From contig NC_081414.1 in NCBI RefSeq assembly GCF_030272615.1, forward strand, positions 49,218,501 to 49,282,500: DNA of 64,000 nt. The letters run 5' to 3'. Position 1 is the first letter of the stretch. Every line of letters begins with the position of its first letter. Below are positions 47,776-60,500 of this stretch, piece after piece. This DNA comes from Cryptomeria japonica (taxonomy: Eukaryota; Streptophyta; Pinopsida; Cupressales; Cupressaceae). The notes beneath the pieces were generated by a model. It was not told where the DNA came from. It did no database searches and worked only from the letters and a program-made list of their open reading frames with translations. The position numbers and the translations under genes were made by a program.

Positions 47776-49308
47776 TTGAAACATATCATACAAGACATGA
47801 TTGATAATGGAGTAATAACTATGGATGGACATACAACAAATGAATCCCATACCACTTTTAAAACCCCACTTCCAAACTATGAGAAAGGTGAATCATCAAC
47901 AAAAAATAATGGCAAGGGTAAAGCAAAGGTAAACTACGCTCATACATATGACAACATAGTGAATGTGATTGTAGTTAAAGAAAAACAAAATCAAGAACAT
48001 GCTCATGCTATAACAAGAAGCAAAGCTAAAGTTATTTTGTTGGGTCCTACAACAAACACATCATCCACTACAACAAAACAATACAATCTAGTGGAACAAT
48101 TGCAGAAAAAACCTGCCCAAATATCAATCTTGGAACTTTTAAAGCTTTCACCCGTACATAAAGAAATTCTTGAACGAGCATTAATAGATACAACTATATC
48201 CAAAGATCTTGATATAGATCAATTCCAAACCATGGTGGGACACCTCACAACCCCTCATTGCTTATCATTCACTAAAGAAGACGACATGTCCTTGCAACAT
48301 CCTCACAACGCTCCTTTGCATATTGAAGTCCTTATTCACAAAACCCAAGTAAAATGTGTTCTAATAGACGGTGGAGTTGGCCTAAATATTTTCTCATTGA
48401 GTCTTGTTCATGCTTTAGGATATTCAGAAGATGCAGTTGATGTCTGGAAAAGGATCACCATAAAAGCTTATGATGAAGAAAAATGTTCCTCCAAGGGAAT
48501 TGTGATACTACCCATTAGAGTGGGACCTCTACAAAAAGACACATCATGCAAAGTTCTAGACTTGGAACTATCATATAATGTGCTCCTAGGAAGACCATGG
48601 ATATATGACTTGCAAGTTGTCCCATCAACCTATCATCAATGTGTCAAATTTCCCTACGAGGGACAAGAAATCACAATATCTGCATATGCAAATCTATTTC
48701 AATATTGTAGCAATCTAAAAATGGCTCAGGAAGTAATTGTTCCTCATAACAGGGAAGCAACATCTTCAAACACACAATCCAAGGAACAATCATTTGCATC
48801 TATTTTATCAAGCATGGAAAAACAAATGCAGCTAAGAGATCGAGGGAAAGGAGAATACTCAATATCACAATTACCACTCTCTCCTAGATCCTTGGGAAAA
48901 CCATCAAATTCTAAACAACAACAAATTGTGAAACATCTTTGAATATTTGATAGAGCATTTATTAGTGTTGGAACCTTATCAGAGGAGACATAAGACAAAG
49001 ATGTGCTACAGTGGCTATACAAAGATGAAGAAGATCAACAAAAGGTCAACAATGTCAGAATACCTATAGAAAAATATGGAAAAGGATTCAACATCCTTCG
49101 AAGGATGGGATACACTGGGATAGAACCTATAGGAAAAAGAAAAGAAGGTATCTCAGAACCTATTCAACCTCATACTCAGCAGACTACAGACAAAACAGGT
49201 TTAGGATATGGACAAGTCAATCTACCGGAAGACACATCTTTTAGTCAACAACAAGAGGATATGAAAACAAAAAAGAACAACTGGCAAGTGAAAGGGAAGA
49301 AAAATTAG
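47776..49308 (+). pseudogene. Element Z protease followed by a G-patch domain
   Basis: The frame starts in the knuckle remainder. The retropepsin active site is LIDGGVGLNIFSL with the catalytic Asp at 48367-48369 (residue 198) and the downstream VLLGRPW at 48580-48600. TGA 48940 and TAA 48991 interrupt; beyond them the same frame encodes a G-patch-like segment at ~49075-49210 (GKGFNILRRMGYTG, GKRKEGI, GLGYG). G-patches bind RNA or helicases; betaretroviruses carry one at the C-terminus of protease, the same relative position. The frame ends at 49308, and the next segment is in another frame. Confidence 0.8.
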
Positions 49309-49460
49309 TTAAGCAACAAACACAAGCAAACACAAAATGACAAAAGAAACAAGCTTCAAATCAACAAGAGAAACAAACTAAAAACATCTCTCAAACAACC
49401 TTAAATCTCAATCAAAACAAGAAAGAAGCTAATATAAGTCCAGGAGAACTCATAGAAAAG

Positions 49461-50387
49461 TTGACAAAAATCAATCTCAGTCCTAAAGAAGTTGAATATG
49501 AAAGAAGGAAAAGTATAGCCAGAAAAGTAGAAGAAATGTTATATGACCAAATCTATAGACTACAGGTTACAAGTGATACAGATTCTAATGAATGGGAATG
49601 GGATTCATATCACTCTGAAGAATCAGTTGAAGAAAAATGCTTTGAAGGAGATGTAGAAGTCGATATAGTTCACACATATGCAGGACAAACGTCAGGAACT
49701 AGTTCACTTGAATTAGAATCACATTTGGCTAACTTGGACTTAACCGAGGACGATCAGGAACTTCTTACGCGAGATCATTCTAATGAGAGTACTATTCTAG
49801 ACATCGACGTACATATTGAAAACTTTGATACATCCATCATGACCCTTGAAACCCTCAAAACATACTAACCTGAAGATCTCCCACCTCTAATACACCCCGA
49901 GCTTATTGATTAGGAAAATGAAGGACATACCCCCATTGATACCTTTCTGAATGACCATGCCATATCTATATATCTTAATGCAATCAAACCCATAACAACT
50001 CTCACCAAGAATTTCAGCAACGCATCTTCCAGTCAAGTGGGTGACAAATCTCCTAGTCGCAAAAGTGAAAATAAAGAAAAGAATATCATGTCTAATGTTG
50101 AAAACCATTTATTGGCAACATTAGATCAGGAAAAAGTAAAAAGAAAGGACGCATCTAACGGTGAAAACCTCCTTGAGGTGCCGAAAGATGGGAGATTTGA
50201 CACTTTACCTGGGCACTATCAAGAAAGGTCATCCATTTTGATTGAACCAACAAAGGCAGTTAACATTGGCACAACAGAGCAACCAAAGATTCTTCATCCA
50301 ACGACTTCTCTGTCCAAAGAAGAAATGCAACAATCTATGGAATTCTTCAAATGAAGGCAAATCAATTTTGCCTAGTCATATGCAGAC
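49461..50387 (+). pseudogene. Element Z acidic linker between protease/G-patch and RT
   Basis: Frame continuous with the RT downstream, entered by a frameshift between 49309 and 49460. D/E-rich (VTSDTDSNEWEWDSYHSEES at ~49570-49630), no domain recognised. Stops at 49866, ~49911, 50352 and 50373. Long linkers here are common in Tat elements. Confidence 0.6.
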
Positions 50388-53300
50388 ATGCTAGGACTAG
50401 ATCCAAAGCTTATTATGTATCACTTGAATGTTAGTCCAGGAGCCAAACCAATCAAACAAAAGTTAAGGAAAATGCATCCTCATATTGCTCTTCTAGTCAA
50501 GGCAAAACTAAAGAAATTACTGGATGTTGGATTCATCAGACCTGTAGCATATCCTCAATGGGTATCCAACATCATTCCTATTTCAAAACCAGATAAAAGC
50601 ATCAGAATATGCACAGACTTCAGAGATCTTAATAATGCATGTCCAAAGGATGACTTTCCTTTGTCTAACATCAACATCATTGTAGATTTTACTATTGGAC
50701 ACTCCATGTTTTCTCTAATGGATGGTTTCTTTGGATACAATCAGATCAAAATAGCACTCGAAGATCAAGAAAAGACAGCTTTCACATGTCCATGGGGTAC
50801 TTTCTGGCGGAACGTCATGCCTTTTGGATTAAAGAATGCAGGTGCTACATATCAAAGAGCTATGACAACTATATTTCATGACATGATGCATACATTCATG
50901 GAAGACCATGTGGATGACATATTGGCTAAATCATACAATAGAGAAGAACATATAGAGATACTGGAAAATATCATTGACAGGTTAGAACAATACAAGCTAA
51001 GGCTAAACCCTAAGAAATGTGCCTTTGGTGTTCCTTCAAAAAAGCTATTGGGATACATTGTTTCATCAAGAGGAATCGAAGTAGATCTAGCTAAGGTTAA
51101 AGCAATCATGGAAATGACATCTCCCAAGAATATCAGTCAACTAAGATCACTACAAGGAAGACTCCAGTCAATCAATAGATTTGTTGCTCAATTAGCAGAT
51201 AAATATCAACCATTCACACATCTATTACACAAACATGTTAATTTCAAATGGGACCATCAATGTGAAGAAGCATTCAACAAGATCAAGGCATATCTCATGC
51301 AACCACCTATTCTAATGTCACCAATTATAGGGAAGCCATTATTACTCTATGTATCAACTATCGAAGCATCATTGGGAGTTTTGCTCGCTGAACAAGACAA
51401 GGAAGGAAAGGAACGAGCCATCTACTACATCAGCAGAACACTAGTGGGATATGAGGTTAACTATTCATCAATAGAAAAAGCATGCTTGGCAGTAGTTTTT
51501 GCTTCTCAAAAACTATGACACTGTCTACTATCTCACTCCATCAAGTTAATAGCTAAAATCGATCCTCTAAAATATATACTCAGTAAAGCAACATTGACAG
51601 GACGGCTAGCAAAATGGATCATGATTCTGAGCGAGTTTGATATCGAATATGTTGATAGAAAAGCTATCAAAGGACAAGTCATTGTAGATCAACTAGCAGA
51701 AACACCACTTCAAGATGATCATCCTCTACAGATTGAATTCCCTGACGCTGATATCCTAACAGTCACAACAAAAGCATGGCAACTATACTTTGATGGTTCA
51801 TATACACAACATGGATCAGGAGCAGGTATTCTATTCATCACACCACAAGGTCATTCAATCCCGAAAACATACAAATTAAGCTTTTCGTGCACAAACAATA
51901 TAGTAGAGTATGAAGCATTAGTAACAGGTATCAAAATGGTTGTAGAATGGAACATTACACACCTTTAGGTCTTTGGAGACTCTCAGCTTGTCATTAATCA
52001 AATCAATGATGACTATCAAACAAAAGATGACAAACTCATGCCTTACAAAAAGATGGTTGATGATATCAAGAAGTACTTTGTAGAAATAACTTTTTAACAA
52101 ATCCCAAGAAATGACAACAAAGCAGCACATGCCATGGCTACACTTGCTTCTCTATTGCAGACACGGGAAAATCAACAATGTTGTGAATTCCTGGTAGAGG
52201 AGTTATTTCATCCCACCTTTAATTGTCCTGATTCCCAAACCATCTGTCAACTTATTAGACATGATTCCTCCCGCTATGGCCAAACTTACACATACATGAA
52301 AGATAACACCTTACCTCTCGATTTATCGAAGAACCAAAAGAGAAACTTTATTCACCAATCCTCCCATTTTACTCTTGTTGTAGATACCCTGTTTAAATGA
52401 GGTCTAGACGGTACTTTCTTAAGATGACTCGAACAAGAAGAATCTGAGAAGGCCTTACATGAAGTCCATAATGACATTTGTGGTACTCATTCAAGTGGTC
52501 TTACCCTTTCGAAGACTCTCATATGCTTGGGCTATTATTGGCCGATCATGGAATGAGATTCTTTTCAGATAGCTCAAACATGCAAACAATGTCAGATCCA
52601 TGGGAATTTGATTCATGCACCAGCACAAGAAATTCATGCTTTAGCAACATCTTGGCCTTTCTGCGAATGGGGTCTTGATCTAGTAGGAAAGAGAAATCCT
52701 TCTTCATCTAATGGTCACAAATTCATCCTTGTAGCTACAAAATATTTTACAAAATGGATTGAGGCAGTACCTCTCATCAATATCGCAGGAAAAGAAATTG
52801 TTGCATTTATCTTGAATTATATCATCTGTCGCTATGGAATACCAATGACCATTATCACGGATAATGGGCGACCATTCAAATATCAAGATGTACAAGAGCT
52901 ATGTGAGAAGTTCAAAATCCAACACAGATTCTCCACACCATATTATCCACAGGGAAATAGATAGCCAGAAGCATCTAACAAAACTATTCAGAAAATCCTT
53001 AAAAAGATAGTGAACGATACTGGGAAAGATTGGCATATTCAACTGAACCCTTCTCTCTTGGCCTACCGCACCAGTATCCGCACACCAACAAGTGCCACAC
53101 CTTACTCTCTTATATATGGATCAGAATCTATATTGCCAATCGAAGTAGAGATACCCTCTCTACGTGTATCACTAAAAGGACTCATCCCAAATGAAGAACA
53201 ACGAGTATCTAGACTACAAGAGTTAGAACTGATCCATGAACGAAGACAAAATGCCTTTGATCATTTAAAGGTATATTAGCAAAGAATGTGCCAGAGCTAT

Positions 53301-53529
53301 AATCATAAGGTCAAACCAAGAATCTTTCAAGTTGGCGAACTAGTGCTAAAAGAAAATCCATGCAACTAAGCAGATTGAGAAAAGAAAGGAAAGTTTGAAC
53401 CAAACTGGTTAGGTCCATTTGTGGTCATAACAGTATTTGGGTCAGGAGCATATCAGCTATCAACACAGGACGAAGATCAACTTGAAGAACCCATAAATAC
53501 CATGCACTTGAAGAAATTTTATGTTTGAA
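50388..53529 (+). pseudogene. Element Z RT, dual RNase H and integrase, broken
   Basis: RT: GFIRPVAYPQWVSN, RICTDFRDLN, PFGLKNAGATYQRAM and HVDDILAKS at ~50910-50935 (Tyr of YVDD is His; both Asp kept). First RNase H at 51330-51700, with TGA 51516. A second, archaeal-type RNase H follows at ~51775-52140: YFDGSYTQHGSGAG, VEYEAL, VFGDSQLV, then NKAAHAMA, where the usual last Asp is His. Integrase: HEVHND and CKQCQIHG (HHCC), GLDLVG, TDNGRPF and PEASNK (D,D,E). Stops: 51966, 52096, 52398, 52425, 52554, 52962, 53277 and two near 53370. It copies element RNA and inserts the DNA; this copy is dead. Confidence 0.92.
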
Positions 53530-53795
53530 AAAGCAGAAAAAAATCAAAAACAGTGAAAAATCAGAAAAATCAAAAATAGTGAAAAATCAGAAAAATCAGA
53601 AAAATAAAAAACAGTGAAAAAATCAGAAAAAATAAAAAACACTGAAAAATCAGAAAAAATAAAAAACAGTGAAAAATCAGAAAAATCAAAAACAGTTGAA
53701 AAGCAGAAAAATCAAAAACACTAAAAAATCAGAAAAATAAAAAACAATGAAAAAGCAGAAAATCCAAAAAAAATCAAATATCAGAAAAAGTGCAA
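53530..53795 (+). repeat. A-rich tandem array directly after element Z pol
   Basis: About 15 imperfect units built from aaaaatcagaaaaat and aaaacagtg, starting right at the pol stop. On the sense strand it resembles in position and base bias the array of element A (1236-955). Confidence 0.85.
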
Positions 53796-54967
53796 TAAAA
53801 ACAGATGGTGAAAACCTAGCAAACAGGCACTATTTGTCCACTAGCTCTTCCATCTATTAGTTCATGCATTTATCCACTTGCATTCATTTTCCATTAGCAC
53901 TGTTCATATGCATAACAAAGCCTTTGTACATATGTAGGCATCGCAGCTTCTCTCTCACCATTGATTGGATCATTGGATATATCATAACAAATTTGTTTCT
54001 AGGCTTGGGGCAAAATCCTGCACTTAGCTGGGGGCAAAACTATTGATCATTTTGAGCTAAATCAAATAGGTAAAACAACAGTTAGACAACTCTTATCAAG
54101 CGAAAACTGAGACACATCCAACATTGAACACGAGATCAAACTATCAATTATCAAGCTATCATGAAGTCAATTTAAGCACATCACACACTTTTCAGTGGAT
54201 AATATATTTTTGGATAATGATTGTAACATGATTGTTCAACTTTTCTATATATTGCTTTTCGCTATCATGATTTCTAAGTGACTCCAGGATGTCTTGGACT
54301 AGAGGAACAAAGAAGAAACATGATATTTTTCTTGTATGTTGTCTGAAAATTAATCATTAATATGTGCAAATTTGTCTCAGGACATGATCACCGGAATATA
54401 GTTGAAGAAATTTCTGATTTGCGTATTGAAATGATTAATACTACTTGTTTTACGCAAGCAACACTTAGGTCATCTTGGTTCAATTATACCTCGATGCTTG
54501 TGCTAATTTGCTATATCAAAATCCAGGAAAGAAGTGCTCAGGTCATCATGGTTTAATTATACCATCGATGTTTGCACTCACTTCCCACATTTCAAAAGCT
54601 CAATGATGACAAAAATGCAAAATAATCCAGTGACTGGTCCGGTCATAGTTTGTATTCCTTTGCATTTTCATTGCATTTAAGCTTGCATTTCATTCTTGCA
54701 TGGGATCCTACAAGCTCCTTTTATCCAAGGTTAAATATATCACAGGAATCATCAAAGCATCATCACAAGTGTATACGCAATCAGAATGATGAACTTATCT
54801 CTCTCATGATATTATCGACCTAGCCCAAATATTATTCTACTCTCTCAACAGAATCAACATCAGCATATCCAAATATTTCAGCAACTTGATATCAACAAAC
54901 TGTCAGTTCTTTATCTAATCAACCTTATCAAATCAAATCAATCAATCAAACCTGATCGATCTATCAT
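53796..54967 (+). other. Element Z 3' untranslated region
   Basis: No coding motif. ggcttggggcaaaatcctgcacttagctgggggcaaaac at ~54002-54040 holds two G-rich purine-tract-like runs. Confidence 0.6.
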
Positions 54968-55078
54968 GTCTTATACAGGATGAGTCCTTCCTGAAACTAG
55001 ACGTTCTGATCATTGTCTTATACAGGATGAATCCTTCCTAAAACTAGATGCTTTGATCAACATTGTCTTATACAGGAT
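54968..55078 (+). repeat. ~50-bp tandem repeats in element Z 3' region, third copy split by W
   Basis: Copies start gtcttatacagg at 54968, 55015 and 55065. The third is interrupted after aggat by W and resumes at 62971 (aggatgaatccttcc). Confidence 0.88.
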
Positions 55079-55254
55079 TGTAGTGTCCTAAAATTGTGAC
55101 ACTTGCAATTTTGACTGCATTTGGGTCTTCACGATGGCGACACAACACTGAACCTGAATGGAGACCCCGAAACTTGCTCACGACACCAAAAACTGCATTT
55201 TTCCAGCACCCTGCCTGATCCTCCTTGCACCCTGCTGTCCCGGGAGGTGGGACC

Positions 55255-55312
55255 AGAGCGCCCAGCGCCTTGGTCCTTCAGGACTAGGGCGCCCAGCGCC
55301 CTGGTCCCTGGC
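55255..55312 (+). repeat. GC-rich 31-bp minisatellite in W LTR
   Basis: Unit core GCGCCCAGCGCCCTGGTCC. Two copies here, three in the 3' LTR (61869-61954), which accounts for the length difference. Confidence 0.9.
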
Positions 55313-55431
55313 CCTATTTTTGGGCCCGGTCTCCTATGGGACTTCGGGTCTTTTTGTTTGCAATTTGGAAAATAACATTTCCTGGTCGGCCTAAGGTCGG
55401 GAAAATCAATCTTTTAACCCTAATTGACAAG

Positions 55432-55439
55432 TATATAAA
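55432..55439 (+). promoter_or_regulatory. TATA box of W 5' LTR
   Basis: TATATAAA, conserved in the 3' LTR at 62077-62084. Confidence 0.75.
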
Positions 55440-56328
55440 CTACATTTTCCTCTCCCATTTGGGGAGATAAAAAAAGAGGGAGGACATATGTGTACAAGAC
55501 GTGGAAACTCTATTCAAACATTCAAGCATTCAAGCATTCAAGCATTCCTTCAAGTAATTGATCATTCTAAGTCTCCATTCAAGGCTAAGTGTTGCATTCA
55601 AGATAAGGATTCAACCATTGAAGAGGAGATCACATACTACAACATACAAACATACAACATACAACAACATCTATACCTTCGCATATAAGGATACAAACAT
55701 CCTTACAACAAGGTATTAGTACTTGTTTTACATTACATTTACAACATTTCTCATTTCTTGGTTAATTCCAAAACCGGGGTTTGACCTAAAGGCAAACCCC
55801 TCATCCCTAACCCCCCAATCGTCCTCTCTTTTCTGTGTGTAGGTTGCAGGTACGCGGCTGTAATTGGAGATCTGGAATCCTTGTGTAGAGACGAACAGAT
55901 CCCCCTTCGTTTCGCGGATTTTTCGGAGGACCGTGTGCACGCCGGGCGCCATCGTCCCGTCAACTTTTGCTCAAATTTGCAGGACAGTGCCGTCTCAACA
56001 TTTTACTACTAATTCCAGGTCCGCAGCTTCATATCATATTCCTATCTCTGTTTATAAGTGAATCTTTCCTACTTTGCATGCATTCCTAGTTCAATCTTTC
56101 TATCTACATTTCTTTACAAAAGAGGGTATCCTTGATGTCTTAACCCTTGAAACTCATATAGAATCCAATCTTGCATTGTGTGGGATTGGATCTTGTGGGT
56201 TTCAACCCCTCTTTTGAATGTAAAGTCCCTCCTAAGTGAAAACCATCAACCCTAGTGACTCTCCCTTCTCTCTCCTCGGAGTTGGGGAGGGGAGAACGAC
56301 TAGGGTTCGATTTTTCCGCTTTACATTT

Positions 56329-56347
56329 TGGTGAGCCCGACGTGAAC
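56329..56347 (+). other. Primer-binding site of element W
   Basis: TGGTGAGCCCGACGTGAAC, three bases after the LTR end. Confidence 0.85.
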
Positions 56348-56639
56348 ATCCTTTCTGATTATTCATAGTTAGATCTAAAAATTGGATTCCTTGATTACAT
56401 TTCCATGTTTGATCTTTTGCAAAATTTTAGAGGTTAATTGCATAAAAACCCTAAATTTTCTTTTTAAGTAATTAAACTTGTGAAATGTTTAATTGTTAAT
56501 GCTTGTTTCAGATCTGCCCTTCTATTACAAATTATCAATTCATATTTGTGCGTTAATTTTGAAAATTAAGTGGTTAAGTGTCAAAACCCTAATTTTTGAA
56601 ACCCTCTTGATTCAACCTTTGTCCGACAATTTCATTGAT

Positions 56640-56890
56640 CAAAACATCTCCAAATCGGCTGTAACTTTGGATTCCGCAATAAAATCACAATATCTTTCAT
56701 CCCTGAAAATTTGGAAAAAAGTTGCGAGGACCGTGTGCACCCCGAGCGCCATCGTCCCCAACATTTTTTCCAAAATTTCGGGAGCTAGATCTTACTGTAT
56801 TTTTCTGCTAAAATCTAGAATTTTGGCTGATTTTATCAATTTTAACACCTTCAAAATTACAGTCAAAATTGGTCTAGCGATTGCTTGGAT
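56640..56890 (+). repeat. Hairpin block in W leader, copy 1
   Basis: Contains ggaccgtg...catcgtcc at 56728-56757, gctgtaactttgg upstream and ccaaaatttcgggag downstream. It pairs with copy 2, 622 bp further on. The stem has two mismatches in this copy. Confidence 0.8.
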
Positions 56891-57279
56891 AAAGGCTTCT
56901 AATCATTCAAAAATTGTTGAAATTAAAATTCATGTCAAAATTGTGTTTCTTACTGTCCTAAATCTGAAAAGTGTGTTGGCGTTCATTCAAAATTTCAGTG
57001 ATTTATCCAAATTTTTGCAATTTGTGACTTTTGAAATTAAGTGCTTAATTACAACAACTTCGATTTCCGCTTTCAAATTTGAATTTTGCATGAAATTGAG
57101 TCAACTTTTAAATTTCAAAGTCTACATTGCTTTCAGTATTCCCTCTAAAATCATAAAATTCAAAATTTTAGTTTCCCTCTCTTTTTCAAAATTCAAATTT
57201 TGCATTTTTCGACAATCTTGGTAGGGTTCAATTTTGAGATTGCAACTTTAATTTGGCCTATCTACAGATCATAAAATCA

Positions 57280-57500
57280 CTCAATTTTTTCAGGTTAGCT
57301 GTAAAATCATCATAACTTTCATCCCTGCAAATTTCAAAAAAAGTTGCGAGGACCGTGTGCACCCCGAGCGCCACGGTCCCGGACATTTTTTCCGAATTTT
57401 CGGGAGATTGTCCTGATTGTATTTAACAGCTTAAATCTGGAAGATTGGCTGGTTTTACTGAAATTTGCTACCTCTAAAATTCAAAATCTTCTCTCTCTCT
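57280..57500 (+). repeat. Hairpin block in W leader, copy 2
   Basis: GGACCGTG and CACGGTCC at 57350-57379 form a perfect 8-bp stem with a 14-nt loop. Flanks match copy 1 over ~200 bp. Confidence 0.8.
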
Positions 57501-57507
57501 TTAGTGC

Positions 57508-60500
57508 ATGAGTTTTACAACAATAAGTCCTACTTACACTATTCCCGTTAGACGAAGCCTTAGAATTAAGTCCTTCCAAGGTTTAATTACTGAGAAGATG
57601 GAACCTAATTTGAATGGCCTTTTTAACGAGGACATGGGTAATTTCTCTAATCCTCTTAATGATGAAGAAGCTCTCCATGAGGTTTCTGTAGAACAACTTT
57701 CAAAATTGGATAACCAATTGGACGATTTTCGACAATGGATGTCTCAAGAATACCCTGATAGTCAAGCTCTTCCTTTAATTGAGGGTCTAAAACGTATGCT
57801 TCAAAGTGATAAGAATGGAATTGATATTTTGCGTGGTATTGCACAAATTGTGGATTCAAATGTGATGCCTATGAAGAGTTGTGCCAAAACCTTAGGTTAT
57901 ACACACCCTCCTACTCAAGACAATCATTCTATTCCTTTGATGACTCCTGTTGCTAGTATACCTACTTTTACATCAAACATAATGACTACTTCAACACAAG
58001 ACATTCCTCCTATGATCACCAGTCATGGGGGCAATCCCTCTTCTTCAATTAACCCTCTTCCTTCATTCAATCCGACTTCTTCATTCATTCCTTCAATGAG
58101 TGTTCCTCTTATATCTCCACAAATGAACATGACGCAAGGGGGCAATTCATTTAACCCTTCCATTCCTCCTTGTAGTGTTCCTCCTTTCCAATCATCTCCT
58201 ATGACTAACTATCATAGTGTCCCACCACCTTACTCTCTACCTTCTTTCAATAACATAACACCTCCATCACAATCTAACACGTCTAATATGAATTCTTCGA
58301 CTGAAGCGACCATTAATAATCTTGCACAAACTGTCTCCTCTTTACAGCAACAAATTGCCTCTATGAACCAATCTAAGTTTAGTGTGCCCACATTTGATGT
58401 TGCGAGCCCACTTTCTCTTGACATTGTTCGAGCTATCCCCCCTAAACATGTTGAAATTCCACATTTGGAGCTTTATAATGGTAAGGGTGATCCTCTAACA
58501 CATGTTAAGACCTTTCAAACAATATGTACTGATTTTGCTTATGACCAAAGGTTGCTTGCAAAACTATTTACTAGAACATTAAGAGACAAAGCCCTACAAT
58601 GGTATTGCTCGTTGCCTTCCTATTCTATTACTTCTTTCGAACAACTTGCAAATGCTTTCATTCAACACTTTCAAAACAATATAAGTCCTAAAGTTACTTT
58701 GATTGATTTAATGCATTGTAAACAAGGTGTTAAAGAAAAAGTGACTGATTTCATTGGTAGATATAAGCATTTGTATGCTCAAATTTCCTTTCCAATGCCT
58801 GACAATGATATTCAAAGAATCTTTATTTCTAATTTACAAAAAGACATTAGAGAAAAACTCCTGTTTTCTGAGTTTACTTCTTTCCAACAGTTGTGCACAA
58901 CTCTTCACAATTATCAACTGACTGTGAGTCAAATGGAACAATCACATCCTATGGCTCCGAGTGATAAGGGTGATAGTAGTCAATAACCATTTGGGAAGTT
59001 TAAACCGAACAGAGAGTCCATTAAATTCAATGAAAACATCATCAACAACAATGTGAATGTAGCATCAGGTGTGTCTCCTATTTCTAAGTTTTTCAAGAGA
59101 GAAAGAAAGTTTACTCCTTTGAATGAATCATTGCATAGTATTATGAATAAGTTATTGGAACAAAATGTGCTTACTCTTCCTCCTATAAGGCAAATTGATC
59201 CTGCAAAGATTAATTCACCCTATTTTGATAACAAATCTTTTTGTCAATTTCATCGTCAACCTGGGCATGATACTGAAAAATGTTTTGCTTTAAAGGGGAA
59301 AATTCAAGATTTGATTGATAATAATACTATCTCTGTTTCTGGAGTGAATGATAAAGGTAACACATCTGTAGCTCTTCCTAACCAAAATCTTCAGATTTTT
59401 ACTGATCCATTGCCTTCTCATACCTCTAATGCGATTGATACTACTGATTCCTCTGTCTCACCTGATGATCTTGTGTCTATGACTCCGAATGTGATTAACT
59501 TTGTAGAGCAGCAGAAAATCCCTAAAGAACCTTCCATCACATTTGATTCTAGTGAAACCCTTAGGGCACCTGATGGTCCTTTATACATAGTTGCAAAAGT
59601 CAAGAATACACCTTGCCGTGGAGTGCTTATTGATCCTTCTTGTATGGTTAATGTCATTACTGAAGAACTTCTTTTTACTTTGCAATTGAATCAAGTGATC
59701 TATGACGAAACAAATGTGGTTGTGAAACTATTTGATGCATTTTCTTCTCCTGCAATTGGTTCTATTACATTACCTATTGAGGTCCATAACAAATCCCTTG
59801 ATGTGGACTTTGCTATTATTCCATCGTCCGAACAATTTCGTGTGAAGCTAGGCTATCCTTGGCTATCTTCCATGAAAGCTATTGCTTCTCCTATCCACAA
59901 GTGCTTGAAATTTCCCCATAATGGTGAAGTTGTTACTGTCAATCATAGTCTCTTTAAACCAGCTGAAAGAACTTCTAGCGTTCCTCTTGATTACTTTTGG
60001 CCTAAACAATTCCAATCTCTTCCTCCGCGAAGTGATCATCTTTTCAAATCTTATCAAAAGTGGAAAACAGATATGATCCTATCTCTAAGTGAACCTAGAA
60101 CACCCAAACTTGATATTCCTATCATTCTTGAGAAGGAGGTTCTTCCTTTGAAAGATAAAACTAATGTCTTTCCTCAAGAAGATTCCCAACCCATCCCTAT
60201 GGATGTGACTATGCCTATATCTAATAAACTTCCTAAGAGTAGACCTATACCTCCTCGTCATGATGGACTTGGTCTCCTTCCTAAACCAAATATTCCTCCT
60301 TTATATGGAGCAGTTCCTCCTCCTTCCTTTTATAGAGAGAAGAGACCTTCCTCTTCTCCTATTATTCAACCTAAGAGACCACAACCTAAACACCCAAGTG
60401 ATAAGGATGAGAACATTCCTCCTCCTCAATCTTCTCAACTTCCTACTAAGACTAGACGAAATTGTTCTGCACGTGAACGCCGACAAAAGCGTCATCTTAG

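Larger units (their letters stand above)
55079..56325 (+). repeat. 5' LTR of element W (1247 bp)
   Basis: TGTAGTGTCC to GCTTTACA. TATATAAA at 55432-55439 is the likely TATA box. Contains two copies of a GC-rich 31-bp unit and a diverged copy of the hairpin block (55928-55957). Confidence 0.93.

Noticed and set aside
55121-55375. Pro-rich ORFs in the W LTRs (also 61735-62020)
   Set aside because: Created by the GC-rich 31-bp repeats; overlapping frames are open for the same reason.
56493-57224. 243-codon plus-strand ORF in the W leader
   Set aside because: It spans one hairpin block and AT-rich leader, has no recognisable domain, and is not supported by the second copy of the block.
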